A DNA stretch of 64,000 nucleotides from Pseudophaeobacter sp. (GCA_027019165.1 JALUXC010000024.1:62001-126000); one strand, 5' to 3'. Counted from the stretch's first letter, positions 19,337 to 30,310 are shown. The notes: generated by a model not told the origin, from the sequence alone. Made by a program: numbers and translations.

Positions 19337-19364
19337 GCACGCCCCGATCCGGGCGTGCTTTTTT
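19337..19364 (+). terminator. Intrinsic terminator after dctP-like gene
   Basis: GCACGCCC-N6-GGGCGTGC followed by T6. Confidence 0.8.
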
Positions 19365-19475
19365 GTCTGCCCGACCTGATGAAATCGGGCTGAAAGGCGC
19401 AGGGAAAAACAAGTGATTTTTTTGACCTTTAGCCTCTTGCAATTTCCGTTTCGATCCGTCACATATCCGCCTCAC

Positions 19476-19565
19476 GGAGAGGTGGCCGAGTGGTCGAAGG
19501 CGCACGCCTGGAAAGTGTGTAGGCGGGAAACCGTCTCCAGGGTTCGAATCCCTGTCTCTCCGCCA
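19476..19565 (+). tRNA. tRNA-Ser (anticodon GGA), CCA encoded
   Basis: ggagaggtggccgagtggtcgaaggcgcacgcctGGAaagtgtgtaggcgggaaaccgtctccagggttcgaatccctgtctctccgcca; acceptor pairing, TTCGAAT T-loop, long variable arm. Confidence 0.96.
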
Positions 19566-19757
19566 TTACCCACAAAGTAATGCTTGTCTTCGGTTGCGGC
19601 ACATTTGGCTGCGGCGGCGGCCTGACCGATGTCTGGGCGCCGGAACGCGGACAAACCTCACAGCGAACAGGGCACGGCCAATGGCAAAAAAGGCCATGCT
19701 CTCCTGATATCAAGGCGGCGGGAAACGGGCTCGGCGCCCCTTCCCCAGAACCCAGCC

Positions 19758-21245
19758 CTAGAACCCGGCAGCCTCGTCCAAAGGTCTGGTCGAGGCCTTG
19801 GTCTTTGCGGCGGCAAACGGCCTGACGTTGTTCCCGGCGGCTACCGTGAAGGTTCCCACCAGTTCAGAAAGCACCTGCGTGTCCTGCTGCAGCGACAGAA
19901 TTGCAGCGGCGGTTTGCTCCACCATAGCCGCGTTCTGTTGTGTGACCTGGTCCAACTGGGAAACGCCGGTGGCGATCTCGCTCAGTCCTGTTGATTGCTC
20001 GCGCGAAGAATTGACAATATCCGCGGTCAGATCGGAGACCTTTTCGATGCTTTTCACAATCTCGGTAAGAGCCGAACCGGCCTGATCGACCATGGAAACC
20101 CCATTGTCCACATGCTGCGTACTTGTGGTGACCAGTTCCTTGATTTCCTTTGCCGAATCTGCCGCGCGCTGCGCAAGTCCGCGCACCTCTGAAGCAACAA
20201 CAGCAAACCCCCGCCCTGCTTCACCAGCCCGGGCCGCTTCAACGCCCGCATTCAGAGCCAGAAGATTGGTCTGGAAGGCGATGTCATCTATGACACTGAT
20301 GATCTGGGAGATCTGAACGGAGGACTCCGCAATTTCACGCATCTTGGTGACCGCCTGCTCCGCAACTTCGTTGCCCTTTGCAGCATTCTGACGGGTCTGG
20401 AGAACAACATTTTCCGTAGACGACGTCGCTTCTGCCGAAACCTGCACGCTGGTGTTGATTTCCTCCACGGCGGCGGCAGTCTGCTCCAGCGTGGCGGCCT
20501 GGGTTTCCGTGCGATGAGAAAGGTCTTCAGCTGACTGGTTCACCTCCACGGCAATCCGGTTAAGGTTGCCGGTGGCATCCTGGATCGTGACGATCACATC
20601 CCGCATCGACTCCATCAGCCCGTTGAAGGATTGGCGCACCTGATCATAGCGTGCCGGGAAATCGCTGTCTTTCGGCCCCGGAATTGGCACCGACAGATCG
20701 CGCTCGGACATCCTGTTGATCCCCTCGCAAAGATAGGCAAAGGCCGTGTCCTGCTCGGCCTTTTGAGCCGCGAAATAGGCGTCGATCACCTGATAGGTAT
20801 CAAAGGCAAAGGCACGGGTCAGCACCCCAAGAATGTCGCCTTGCTTGCTTCTGGAGAGTCTTGCCACCATCGGTCCGGCGCGCTCCAGGAGGCGCTTTTG
20901 AATGAAGGCGCTGGCGCGTGAATAACCCGAAAGGTAAAGCGAAAAGGGCAATTGGATCTTGAAATGCACATTTCCGACCCGCGCCGCAGAGGCAAGGTAG
21001 TCTTCATTGAAGGTTCCGGAAAGGAGTTTCTCCCAATGGGCCTTCTGCGCAGCCCGTGCATGGGCCATGATGCTTTCGTCCGGGAAGAATTCGGCAATCT
21101 CCGGGTCGGCTTTCGCAAAGGAGTAGAAATGCTCAAGCGCGTCCTCAAGGATCGGCTCGACGAGTTGGCCTGCCTTCTTCAGTTTTTGACAATCATGCTC
21201 TGAAAGCCCGAACTTGGACAGGGTAGTCTGCGTTTCGCGTTCCAT
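19758..21245 (-). CDS. Globin-coupled methyl-accepting chemotaxis protein
   Basis: N-terminal protoglobin-like domain ([43 protein letters not shown]), C-terminal MCP hairpin [42 protein letters not shown]. Confidence 0.92.
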   Translation of the reverse strand: MERETQTTLSKFGLSEHDCQKLKKAGQLVEPILEDALEHFYSFAKADPEIAEFFPDESIMAHARAAQKAHWEKLLSGTFNEDYLASAARVGNVHFKIQLPFSLYLSGYSRASAFIQKRLLERAGPMVARLSRSKQGDILGVLTRAFAFDTYQVIDAYFAAQKAEQDTAFAYLCEGINRMSERDLSVPIPGPKDSDFPARYDQVRQSFNGLMESMRDVIVTIQDATGNLNRIAVEVNQSAEDLSHRTETQAATLEQTAAAVEEINTSVQVSAEATSSTENVVLQTRQNAAKGNEVAEQAVTKMREIAESSVQISQIISVIDDIAFQTNLLALNAGVEAARAGEAGRGFAVVASEVRGLAQRAADSAKEIKELVTTSTQHVDNGVSMVDQAGSALTEIVKSIEKVSDLTADIVNSSREQSTGLSEIATGVSQLDQVTQQNAAMVEQTAAAILSLQQDTQVLSELVGTFTVAAGNNVRPFAAAKTKASTRPLDEAAGF

Positions 21246-21525
21246 TGATAAACCTCACTCCAAAGTGATTTGCTGCAAACCCCGGCTTAACTTTTGCGGG
21301 AAATTTGCGATCAACCCTGAATAGAAGGCCTTAAATTTGGAATAATTGTCCTTTTCACTCAGAAACCAAGCGCATTCCCGCAGTGTTCGGTCAAAACAAA
21401 TTGCGACAATCGGACAAATGATCTGTCCAAGATGTAACATTTGGACGAATCATGGATATTTGCCTGGGGCCTCCTGCCGGGCACGTCCTCCCAGGCAGGG
21501 GCTGCGCCATCCAAGATGGTGGATG

Positions 21526-21557
21526 GCCCTCTGCGCGCTGGTCGCTGCGCAGAGGGC
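21526..21557. repeat. Hairpin (11-bp stem) downstream of TRAP dctM
   Basis: GCCCTCTGCGC-N10-GCGCAGAGGGC; no clear U tract. Confidence 0.55.
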
Positions 21558-21568
21558 GTGACTGTCAC

Positions 21569-22972
21569 CTATCCAGCCAGTGACGGCAGATAGAGAACGA
21601 TACCGGGAAATGCGACCAGAAGCGCAATCGTGACGGCATCGGCAATGAAGAACGGCGTAACGCCTTTGAAGACGTCTTGAACCGTCAGATCGTCCCGTAC
21701 CCCGGCCACAACGAAACAGTTGAGCCCGATGGGCGGTGTGATCAGGCAGAACTCGGCCATTTTCACCACCAGGATCCCGAACCAGATCGCGCACATGGTC
21801 CCATTCATGCCAAAGGCGCTCTCGGCTGCGGTGACGGTCTCACCTCCGTTCAGCGCCATGACCGCCGGGTAAACCACCGGGAGTGTCAGGAGCAGCATAC
21901 CGATGGCGTCCATGAACATCCCCAGCACCGCATAGGCCAGAAGGATACAGATCAGGATCAGCATCGGCGACATATGCAGCGACGTGATCCAGTCCGAAAA
22001 CGCCCCCGGCAGATCCGCGAACCCGAGAAAACGCACGTAGATCAGAACGCCCCATATGATCGAAAAGATCATCACCGACAGTTTCGCCGTCTCAAGCAGT
22101 GCCGATTTCAACTCGGCCCATTTCATGCCCCCCTTGAGCGCATAAAGGAAGACGATGAAGGCGCCGATTGCGCCGCCCTCGGTTGGCGTGCCCCAGGCTT
22201 GCTCGCCGAAGGGGTTGTAGACGAAACAGATGATGATCAGCACCACAAGGATAATCGGCAGCGCTCCGGGCAGTGAGGCAAAGCGCTGGCCCCAGGTGAA
22301 GCCTTTGACAGGCGGGCCTACCGATTTGAAGACCACTGCGATCCCCACGATCAGACCACCATAGATCAGCGCGGAAAAGGCACCGGGGATGAAACCCGCC
22401 AACAAGAGCTTGCCCACGTCCTGCTCAACGATGATCGCATAGATCACAAGGATGGCCGAGGGCGGGATCAGTGAGGCCAGCGTGCCGCCTGCGGCCACAA
22501 CACCAGCGGCGAATTGCTTGTTGTAGCCGATAGAGAGCATCTCGGGGATGGCAATCCGGGCAAACACCGCAGAGGTTGCAACCGAGGCCCCCGAAACGGC
22601 AGCAAAGCCTGCAGTGGCAAAGACGGTCGAGACCGCAAGCCCTCCGGGAAGCCAGGCCACCCAACGCTTGGCAGCCTCGAACAGCGCCTTTGTGAGGCCC
22701 GCGTAATAGGCCAGATAGCCGATCAGAATAAAGGTCGGGATCAGCGACAGCGCCTGGCTCGACACTTTGGAATGGGGCACCTGACCGGCAGTTTTCACCG
22801 CAATGGTCAGCGCCTTGGTAAAGCGGGCCGGATCATAGCCGAATTTGGCCCAGAAGATCCACACAAGGCCCACCAGCCCTGCAAGCGCCGCCGCAAAGGC
22901 GACCCGCATGCCGGTGACCACAAGAACAAGAAGAAAGCCCGTGACCCACAGGCCGATTTCAATCGGTTCCAT
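21569..22972 (-). CDS. TRAP transporter large permease (DctM)
   Basis: FATAGFAAVSGASVATSAVFARIAIPEMLSIGYNKQFAAGVVAAGGTLASLIPPSAILVIYAIIVEQDVGKLLLAG. Confidence 0.93.
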   Translation of the reverse strand: MEPIEIGLWVTGFLLVLVVTGMRVAFAAALAGLVGLVWIFWAKFGYDPARFTKALTIAVKTAGQVPHSKVSSQALSLIPTFILIGYLAYYAGLTKALFEAAKRWVAWLPGGLAVSTVFATAGFAAVSGASVATSAVFARIAIPEMLSIGYNKQFAAGVVAAGGTLASLIPPSAILVIYAIIVEQDVGKLLLAGFIPGAFSALIYGGLIVGIAVVFKSVGPPVKGFTWGQRFASLPGALPIILVVLIIICFVYNPFGEQAWGTPTEGGAIGAFIVFLYALKGGMKWAELKSALLETAKLSVMIFSIIWGVLIYVRFLGFADLPGAFSDWITSLHMSPMLILICILLAYAVLGMFMDAIGMLLLTLPVVYPAVMALNGGETVTAAESAFGMNGTMCAIWFGILVVKMAEFCLITPPIGLNCFVVAGVRDDLTVQDVFKGVTPFFIADAVTIALLVAFPGIVLYLPSLAG

Positions 22973-22984
22973 CTTTTCTGCGTC

Positions 22985-23656
22985 CTATTCCTGTGCACTG
23001 CGCCCGGCAGCGCTGCTGGCAGTGTCATCATCATGGCCCGAAAGAACATCCGCTTCATGAGCGGCCTGGGCTGCGGCATCCTGGATCAGGGGCACGGCGG
23101 CCGGGGTCTCCAGCCCCAGAACAAGGGCCCGCCCATAGGCCCAGACCTGCAACACAAGGCGCAGGCACAGGACCGAAAACGCCACCGGCGCAAGCAGCTT
23201 GGCCGGCCAGAGCGGAATGCCGATATCGATGGAGCTGTCGCGGCTCCACAGTGGCGCTGCAAAGTCAAAGGAGCGCGAGAAATGCGACCAGCTGCCCCAG
23301 ACCAGAAGCAGCATCAGCGCCAGAATAAGAACGACCGAGAACAGTTCGAACAGCCACATCGCACGCCCCCGCAAAGAGCCGATCAGGATGTCCATGCGGA
23401 TATGCCCGCCATCGCGCTGCACATAGGCAATCCCCATAAACGCGATCAGCGGCATCGCCTGTTCGATCCAGTCCACATAGCCCGGCAAGGGTGCATTGAA
23501 GGCAGACCGGCCCCCAACCGACACCACCGCCATCACCATCAGCGAAAACACTGCAAGACCGCTGACCAGTGCCAGCACCTGCTCCACACGCAACAGCTTT
23601 TGGTCCAGACGACTGACCAGGCTGCCATCTACAATTACCGCGGCGCTTCCCGCCAT
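22985..23656 (-). CDS. TRAP transporter small permease (DctQ)
   Basis: Four hydrophobic helices, YVDWIEQAMPLIAFMGIAYVQRDGGHIRMDIL; adjacent to dctM. Confidence 0.88.
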   Translation of the reverse strand: MAGSAAVIVDGSLVSRLDQKLLRVEQVLALVSGLAVFSLMVMAVVSVGGRSAFNAPLPGYVDWIEQAMPLIAFMGIAYVQRDGGHIRMDILIGSLRGRAMWLFELFSVVLILALMLLLVWGSWSHFSRSFDFAAPLWSRDSSIDIGIPLWPAKLLAPVAFSVLCLRLVLQVWAYGRALVLGLETPAAVPLIQDAAAQAAHEADVLSGHDDDTASSAAGRSAQE

Positions 23657-23691
23657 GGCCCCACCTTTCTATTGAAACTGTGAAATGCAAA

Positions 23692-23721
23692 AACAGGCCG
23701 GGAGAGCGATCCCGGCCTGTT
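23692..23721 (-). terminator. Intercistronic stem-loop between dctP and dctQ
   Basis: AACAGGCCGGGA-gagcga-TCCCGGCCTGTT perfect 12-bp stem with a U run on the minus strand. Confidence 0.75.
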
Positions 23722-23736
23722 GATGCGAACGCGTGC

Positions 23737-24753
23737 TTAGTTGCCCGCGCGGGTGTTTTCCAGGGTGGTCATCACCAGATCATAAAGCTCCTGACCGGGG
23801 ATGCCCTGCGCTTCCATGTCCTTGATCCACTGGGCACGGATCGGATCGGCAGCCTTGGCGCGGAAGGCGGCCAGCTCCTCGTCGGAGATCATGACCTTCT
23901 CAACGCCCTTCTCTGCCAGTACGCTGTCCCATTTGGTGAGCAGCTGACCGTAGTTCTCAAGGTAGTGTGCGATGGCCTCATCGACCGAGCTGTCAAGCGC
24001 TTCACGCTCGGAATCGCTCAGCGCCTCATAGGCGTCAGTGTTGACCACAACCGGGCAGTTCACCGTGCCGGGGTTCAGGTTGGCGGTCCACCAGTCCGCC
24101 TTGTTGATGGTGCCAAAGCTGAGGTGCGCGTGCTGGGCAAAGGCCACGGTATCGACAACACCGGATTCCATTGCGTTGTAAGCCTCGGTCGCAGGAACCG
24201 AGGTCGGCACACCGCCGACCGCCTCAAACGCCTTGCCCAGACCACCGGTTGCGCGCACGCGCATGCCGTCAAACTCGGACAGCTGATCACGCGGATCACC
24301 GGTGCCGACCAGATTGTACTGCGGCATGGGCGAAGTCATCAGCAGCTTGGCGTTCCAGCGGGCCAGATCCTTGGCCGCCGAGGGATGCGCATAGACTGCG
24401 TGGCTGACGGCAACTTCCTCTTCCAGGTTCTGCACGCCCAGGAAGGGCAGTTCCAGAACGGTGATCGAGGGGTTCTTGTCGCGGTGATAACCGGCACAGA
24501 ACTGCGCCATCTCAAAGGCGCCGATGGAAATGCCATCCAGGTTTTCGCGCGGCTTGGACAACCCGCCGTAGCTGACGTTCATGGTAAAGGCGCCACCGGT
24601 CTTTTCGCTGACCAGCTCGGCCAGTTTCTCGACATGTTCCGTAAACGCGCGGCGCTTGCCCCAGACGGAAACGTTCCATTCGGTGGCGGCGGCCTCTCCG
24701 GCGATGGCGAAACCAGCAGCGGCTGCCACAGCGGCAGTCAGAAGTTTGTTCAT
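23737..24753 (-). CDS. TRAP transporter substrate-binding protein (DctP)
   Basis: Signal peptide; EHVEKLAELVSEKTGGAFTMNVSYGGLSKPRENLDGISIGAFEMAQFCAGYH; ATGGLGKAFEAVGGVPTSVPATEAYNAMESGVVD. Confidence 0.92.
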   Translation of the reverse strand: MNKLLTAAVAAAAGFAIAGEAAATEWNVSVWGKRRAFTEHVEKLAELVSEKTGGAFTMNVSYGGLSKPRENLDGISIGAFEMAQFCAGYHRDKNPSITVLELPFLGVQNLEEEVAVSHAVYAHPSAAKDLARWNAKLLMTSPMPQYNLVGTGDPRDQLSEFDGMRVRATGGLGKAFEAVGGVPTSVPATEAYNAMESGVVDTVAFAQHAHLSFGTINKADWWTANLNPGTVNCPVVVNTDAYEALSDSEREALDSSVDEAIAHYLENYGQLLTKWDSVLAEKGVEKVMISDEELAAFRAKAADPIRAQWIKDMEAQGIPGQELYDLVMTTLENTRAGN

Positions 24754-25257
24754 GATATTTCTCTCCCATTCTGCGCCCATTGATGACCTTCGAGCCTCAG
24801 CCCGAGGGGCGCTTGGCCATCAAGCTACCCGCAAGGCGCCGCACTGCCAAGCCCTGCCCCGGTCAATTTCCTGATAGCGCGAACTGAGTCTGTCATGGGC
24901 CGGCTTTTCAAGCCCCTCAGCCTGGCGACAGCACATTTTGCCGCAGGTCCTTGACGACAGCAGCCAGACCAAACCAAGGAAAATGTCCCGTTTAGCCTCA
25001 GGGTTGAGCAGCACAGGGGATGAAGGCGTTGACTCTCAACCCCCTAAAAACACGTTATTTTTCCTAGGGTTTTCAAACCCCCTTTACCAAAATGAGAATA
25101 TCAGGAAATTCATTTACAAACAAATCATTGTTTTTCCGGCGCTTATTCACTTCTTTTCAACACTCTCTATTATGGCCGGTGAGGAAGGAAACGGTTTGAC
25201 ACCTGCGCTGTGGCGCTGTCGGGTGACAAACTGAAGAATAGTCAGGGAGGACTCCAG

Positions 25258-27219
25258 ATGACCACGCAGCCCGAAGGCAAAGTATATCCGCCGTCTGAGG
25301 ATGTGATTGCCCGTGCCCATGTGGACGCGGCCAAATACCAAGAGATGTACGCAGCTTCGATCAAAGATCCCGAAGCGTTTTGGGGCGAACAGGGCAAGCG
25401 GATCGACTGGATCAAACCCTTCACATCGGTGAAGGATGTGAACTACAAATTCGGTGAAGTTTCGATCAACTGGTATGCAGACGGCACTCTGAACGTCTCG
25501 TCCAACTGCATCGACCGCCATCTTGAGACGCGCGGCGATCAGACCGCGATCATTTTTGAGCCGGACGACCCAAATGAGGCCGCTCAGCACATTACCTACA
25601 AGGATCTGCACCGCAGCACCTGCCGGATGGCCAACATCCTGGAATCGATGGGGGTACGCAAGGGCGACCGGGTGGTGATCTACCTGCCGATGATCCCCGA
25701 AGCGGCCTATGCCATGCTGGCCTGCGCCCGCATCGGCGCCATCCATTCCATCGTCTTTGCCGGATTTAGCCCCGATGCGCTGGCGGCGCGGGTCAACGGC
25801 TGCGACGCCAAGGTGATCATCACTGCAGATGAGGCTCCGCGGGGCGGGCGCAAGACTCCGCTGAAATCGAATGCGGATGCGGCGCTGCTGCACTGCAAGG
25901 ACACCGTAAAGTGCCTCGTTGTGAAACGCACCGGCGGTCAGACCACCTGGATTGACGGGCGCGACTACGACTACAACGAAATGGCGCTGGAGGCGGACGA
26001 CTACTGCAAACCGGCCGAGATGAATGCCGAAGATCCGCTGTTCATCCTCTATACCTCCGGCTCCACCGGTCAGCCCAAGGGGGTTGTGCACACCACCGGT
26101 GGCTACCTGACCTATGCGGCGATGACCCATGAGATCACCTTTGACTACCACGATGGTGATATCTACTGGTGCACCGCCGACGTGGGCTGGGTCACCGGCC
26201 ACAGCTATATCGTCTACGGCCCGCTCGCCAATGGCGCCACCACGCTGATGTTCGAAGGCGTGCCGACCTACCCGGATGCCTCGCGCTTCTGGCAGGTCTG
26301 TGAAAAGCATAAAGTAAACCAGTTCTACACCGCCCCCACCGCCCTGCGCGCGCTGATGGGTCAGGGCAATGAGTGGGTCGAGAAATGCGATCTGTCGAGC
26401 TTGCGCCTTCTGGGTACTGTCGGTGAGCCGATCAACCCCGAGGCCTGGAACTGGTACAACGATGTTGTCGGCAAGGGCAAATGCCCCATCGTCGACACCT
26501 GGTGGCAGACCGAAACCGGCGGCCACCTGATGACCCCCCTGCCCGGCGCCCATGCGCTGAAACCGGGCGCTGCGATGAAGCCCTTCTTTGGCGTGCAGCC
26601 CGTCGTTCTTGACCCGCAGTCCGGTGAAGAGATCGAAGGCAATGGCGTCGAAGGTGTTCTGTGCATCAAGGACAGCTGGCCCGGCCAGATGCGCACCGTC
26701 TGGGGCGATCACGAACGGTTCGAGAAAACCTATTTCGCCGACTACAAGGGCTATTACTTCACCGGTGACGGTTGCCGCCGCGATGAAGGGGGCGATTACT
26801 GGATCACCGGCCGCGTCGATGATGTGATCAACGTCTCCGGTCACCGCATGGGCACCGCCGAGGTGGAAAGCGCGCTCGTCGCCCATGCCGCCGTGGCAGA
26901 GGCCGCCGTTGTGGGCTACCCGCATGAGATCAAGGGACAGGGCATCTACTGCTATGTCACCCTGATGAACGACCGCGAGCCTTCGGACGATCTGATGAAA
27001 GAGCTGCGCACCTGGGTTCGCACCGAGATCGGCCCGATCGCCAGCCCGGATGTGATCCAATGGGCCCCCGGCCTGCCCAAGACCCGCTCGGGCAAGATCA
27101 TGCGCCGCATTCTGCGCAAGATCGCCGAGAATGACTTTGGCTCACTCGGGGACACCTCGACGCTCGCCGATCCGTCGGTGGTGGACGATCTGATCGCCAA
27201 TCGCGCGAACAAGGGGTAA
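25258..27219 (+). CDS. acs: Acetate--CoA ligase (acetyl-CoA synthetase)
   Basis: [68 protein letters not shown]. Confidence 0.97.
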   Translation: MTTQPEGKVYPPSEDVIARAHVDAAKYQEMYAASIKDPEAFWGEQGKRIDWIKPFTSVKDVNYKFGEVSINWYADGTLNVSSNCIDRHLETRGDQTAIIFEPDDPNEAAQHITYKDLHRSTCRMANILESMGVRKGDRVVIYLPMIPEAAYAMLACARIGAIHSIVFAGFSPDALAARVNGCDAKVIITADEAPRGGRKTPLKSNADAALLHCKDTVKCLVVKRTGGQTTWIDGRDYDYNEMALEADDYCKPAEMNAEDPLFILYTSGSTGQPKGVVHTTGGYLTYAAMTHEITFDYHDGDIYWCTADVGWVTGHSYIVYGPLANGATTLMFEGVPTYPDASRFWQVCEKHKVNQFYTAPTALRALMGQGNEWVEKCDLSSLRLLGTVGEPINPEAWNWYNDVVGKGKCPIVDTWWQTETGGHLMTPLPGAHALKPGAAMKPFFGVQPVVLDPQSGEEIEGNGVEGVLCIKDSWPGQMRTVWGDHERFEKTYFADYKGYYFTGDGCRRDEGGDYWITGRVDDVINVSGHRMGTAEVESALVAHAAVAEAAVVGYPHEIKGQGIYCYVTLMNDREPSDDLMKELRTWVRTEIGPIASPDVIQWAPGLPKTRSGKIMRRILRKIAENDFGSLGDTSTLADPSVVDDLIANRANKG

Positions 27220-27223
27220 GGCC

Positions 27224-27907
27224 ATGACAACAGACGTTATGACCCGCCCCGCCGTTCTGATCCTTCTTGGCCCTCCGGGCGCCGGGAAGGGCACTCAGGC
27301 CCGCATGCTGGAAGAGAGCTTTGGCCTGGTGCAGCTTTCGACCGGCGACCTTTTGCGCGCTGCCGTGGCCGCAGGCACCGAGGCCGGCAAGGCCGCGAAA
27401 TCGGTGATGGAGTCGGGCGGCCTTGTTTCGGATGAGATCGTGATCGCCATCCTGCGTGATCGCCTGGCCGAGCCTGACTGCGCCAAAGGCGTGATCCTTG
27501 ATGGTTTCCCCCGCACAGCCGTTCAGGCCGAGGCGCTTGATGCGCTCCTGTCGGAAACCGGCCAGAAAATCAACGCGGCGATCAGCCTTGAGGTCGACGA
27601 CGATGCCATGGTGACCCGCGTTGCCGGGCGCTACACCTGTGCGGGCTGCGGCGAGGGCTATCACGATACCTTCAAGCAGCCGCAAAAGGCAGGCACCTGT
27701 GACAAATGCGGCAGCACCGAGATGAAGCGCCGCGCCGATGACAATGCCGAAACCGTGGCAAGCCGTCTGGCCGCCTATCACGAACAGACAGCCCCCCTGA
27801 TCACTTACTATGGCGACAAGGGGGTGCTGCAAAAAATCGATGCCATGGGCCAGATCGATGAGGTCGCCAATGGCCTGGCAGCGATTGTGAAGACCGCCGC
27901 GCCTTAG
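27224..27907 (+). CDS. adk: Adenylate kinase (long form, Cys-containing LID)
   Basis: LLGPPGAGKGTQA, LDGFPRTAVQAEALD, CAGCGEGYHDTF...CDKCGS zinc-type LID. Confidence 0.95.
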   Translation: MTTDVMTRPAVLILLGPPGAGKGTQARMLEESFGLVQLSTGDLLRAAVAAGTEAGKAAKSVMESGGLVSDEIVIAILRDRLAEPDCAKGVILDGFPRTAVQAEALDALLSETGQKINAAISLEVDDDAMVTRVAGRYTCAGCGEGYHDTFKQPQKAGTCDKCGSTEMKRRADDNAETVASRLAAYHEQTAPLITYYGDKGVLQKIDAMGQIDEVANGLAAIVKTAAP

Positions 27908-28120
27908 GCCCGGCCAAGATCCGGGCGCCCGGCAAAAGCTGCCGCCGGACGCCCAGCCCAAAACCCGAAATACCCGATGGAGCCGCCAAAACCCGTTTTG
28001 GCGACCAAAGGAGTACTGCCTGATGTTTGCCCGTTTCAAAGCGGGCAGCGCGGGCAAACAGAGAAGGCTTGCCCAGCGCCCCAGCGCAGCAGGCCCAACC
28101 CGTAGCAAGGAGGAGCCGCC

Positions 28121-28405
28121 ATGGCGGACCAAACAACAAATGCCGCAAAGGCTGCCGAGTCCGATAAGGGCTATTGGCAGGCCAATGTGCGCATCATTCT
28201 CATCAGCCTGGTGATCTGGGCTGTCGTTTCCTTCGGATTTGGCATTCTGCTGCGCCCGATGCTCTCTGGCATCTCGGTGGGTGGCAGCGATCTGGGCTTC
28301 TGGTTTGCCCAGCAGGGATCGATCCTGGTCTTCCTGGGCCTGATCTTTTTCTACGCCTGGCGGATGAACCGTCTCGACCGTGAATTCAGCGTCGAGGAGG
28401 AATGA
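28121..28405 (+). CDS. DUF4212 symporter small subunit
   Basis: YWQANVRIILISLVIWAVVSFGFGILL...GFWFAQQGSILVFLGLIFFYAWRMNRLDREF, directly upstream of the symporter. Confidence 0.9.
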   Translation: MADQTTNAAKAAESDKGYWQANVRIILISLVIWAVVSFGFGILLRPMLSGISVGGSDLGFWFAQQGSILVFLGLIFFYAWRMNRLDREFSVEEE

Positions 28406-28407
28406 TC

Positions 28408-30189
28408 ATGGACCAGTTTACCATCAACCTTCTCTTTGTGGGCGCCTCCTTCGCGCTCTATATCGGCATCGCCATCTGGGCGCGTGCTGGCTCCACCTCG
28501 GAGTTCTACGCCGCCGGTCGCGGCGTGCACCCTGTCACCAACGGCATGGCCACGGCGGCGGACTGGATGTCGGCGGCCTCTTTCATCTCGATGGCAGGTC
28601 TCATTGCCTTTACCGGCTATGACAACTCCTCCTTCCTGATGGGATGGACCGGCGGCTATGTGTTGCTGGCGCTGCTGTTGGCGCCCTACCTGCGCAAGTT
28701 CGGCAAGTTCACCGTCTCCGAGTTCATCGGCGATCGTTTCTACAGCCCGACTGCGCGCATCGTTGCGGTGATCTGCCTGATCGTGGCCTCGACTACCTAC
28801 GTTATCGGTCAGATGACTGGCGTTGGCGTGGCCTTTGGGCGCTTCCTTGAGGTTTCCAACACGGCGGGTCTGCTGATCGGCGCCTGTGTGGTCTTTGCCT
28901 ACGCCGTGTTCGGCGGCATGAAGGGCGTGACCTATACCCAGGTTGCACAATACTGCGTGCTGATCATGGCCTATACCATTCCGGCCATCTTCATCTCGCT
29001 GCAACTGACCGGCAACCCGATCCCGGCGCTGGGTCTGTTTGGCGATCACGCCGCATCTGGTGAGCCTCTCTTGGCAAAGCTCGACGCCATCGTGCGCGAG
29101 CTGGGCTTCAACGAATACACCGCCCACCATGCCGACACGCTCAACATGGTGCTCTTTACCCTGTCGCTGATGATAGGCACCGCCGGCCTGCCCCACGTGA
29201 TCATGCGCTTCTTCACGGTTCCCAAGGTGTCGGATGCACGCTGGTCCGCTGGCTGGGCGCTGGTCTTCATCGCGCTCTTGTACCTCACCGCCCCCGCCGT
29301 TGGCGCCATGGCCCGCCTCAACATCACCGACATGATGTGGCCCAATGGCACAAATGGCGAAGCGGTCTCGGTCGAGCAGATCGAAAACGACGCCCGCTAT
29401 GACTGGATGGCCACTTGGCAGAAAACCGGTCTTTTGGATTGGGAAGACAAGAACGGCGACGGCAAGATCCAGTATTACAACGACAAGAACGCCGATATGC
29501 AGGCCAAGGCAGCCGAGAACGGCTGGCAGGGCAATGAGCTGACCAAGTTCAACCGAGATATCCTGGTTCTGGCCAACCCGGAAATCGCCAACCTGCCTGG
29601 CTGGGTGATCGGTCTGGTGGCTGCCGGCGGTCTGGCGGCGGCGCTGTCCACCGCTGCGGGTCTGCTCCTTGCGATCTCCTCGGCTGTCAGCCACGACCTG
29701 ATCAAGGGCTCGATCAATCCGAAGATCTCGGAAAAAGGCGAGCTGCTGTCGGCCCGTGTTGCCATGGCGGTTGCCATCGCGGTTGCCACCTACCTGGGTC
29801 TCAACCCTCCGGGCTTTGCGGCGCAGACCGTGGCGCTGGCCTTTGGCCTGGCGGCGGCCTCGATCTTCCCGGCGCTGATGATGGGCATCTTCACCAAGGT
29901 CAACAACAAGGGCGCGGTTGCAGGCATGATCGCAGGTCTGGTGGTGACGCTGATCTACATCTTCCTGCACAAGGGCTGGTTCTTCATCCCGGGCACCAAC
30001 AGCTTTACGGATGCGGATCCGCTGCTGGGCACCATCAAATCCACTTCCTTTGGCGCGATCGGCGCGATGGTGAACTTCGCGGTGGCCTATGTGGTCTCCA
30101 AATCCAGCGAGCCGATCCCGACAGAGATCGAAGAGCTGGTGGAAAGTGTCCGTATCCCGCGCGGTGCGGGTGCCGCCCAGGATCACTGA
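28408..30189 (+). CDS. actP: Sodium:solute (acetate/cation-type) symporter, VC_2705-like subfamily
   Basis: SSS-family: AGRGVHPVTNGMATAADWMSAASFISMAGLIAFTGYD; MTGVGVAFGRFLEV; AGLLLAISSAVSHDL. Confidence 0.9.
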   Translation: MDQFTINLLFVGASFALYIGIAIWARAGSTSEFYAAGRGVHPVTNGMATAADWMSAASFISMAGLIAFTGYDNSSFLMGWTGGYVLLALLLAPYLRKFGKFTVSEFIGDRFYSPTARIVAVICLIVASTTYVIGQMTGVGVAFGRFLEVSNTAGLLIGACVVFAYAVFGGMKGVTYTQVAQYCVLIMAYTIPAIFISLQLTGNPIPALGLFGDHAASGEPLLAKLDAIVRELGFNEYTAHHADTLNMVLFTLSLMIGTAGLPHVIMRFFTVPKVSDARWSAGWALVFIALLYLTAPAVGAMARLNITDMMWPNGTNGEAVSVEQIENDARYDWMATWQKTGLLDWEDKNGDGKIQYYNDKNADMQAKAAENGWQGNELTKFNRDILVLANPEIANLPGWVIGLVAAGGLAAALSTAAGLLLAISSAVSHDLIKGSINPKISEKGELLSARVAMAVAIAVATYLGLNPPGFAAQTVALAFGLAAASIFPALMMGIFTKVNNKGAVAGMIAGLVVTLIYIFLHKGWFFIPGTNSFTDADPLLGTIKSTSFGAIGAMVNFAVAYVVSKSSEPIPTEIEELVESVRIPRGAGAAQDH

Positions 30190-30310
30190 TCTCCCCCCGG
30201 GGCGGGCCGCCTCCCTCGGTATCATGGCCCGCCCTCTTTTCCTCACCATCCTGTCCGGTCACACTCGGGCAGGATGACTTTTGTCCCGGCTTACCACACA
30301 GGCGACGCCC

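Noticed and set aside
22514-23683. 389-aa + strand ORF across TRAP dctM/dctQ
   Set aside because: Antisense to two well-supported TRAP permease genes.
25147-27060. 637-aa ORF antisense to acs
   Set aside because: High-GC codon usage produces long shadow ORFs; the + strand frame is unambiguous acetyl-CoA synthetase.
28351-30249. 632-aa ORF antisense to the symporter gene
   Set aside because: Shadow ORF rich in H/R/G/D/Q with no domain character; sense strand is a clear SSS symporter.
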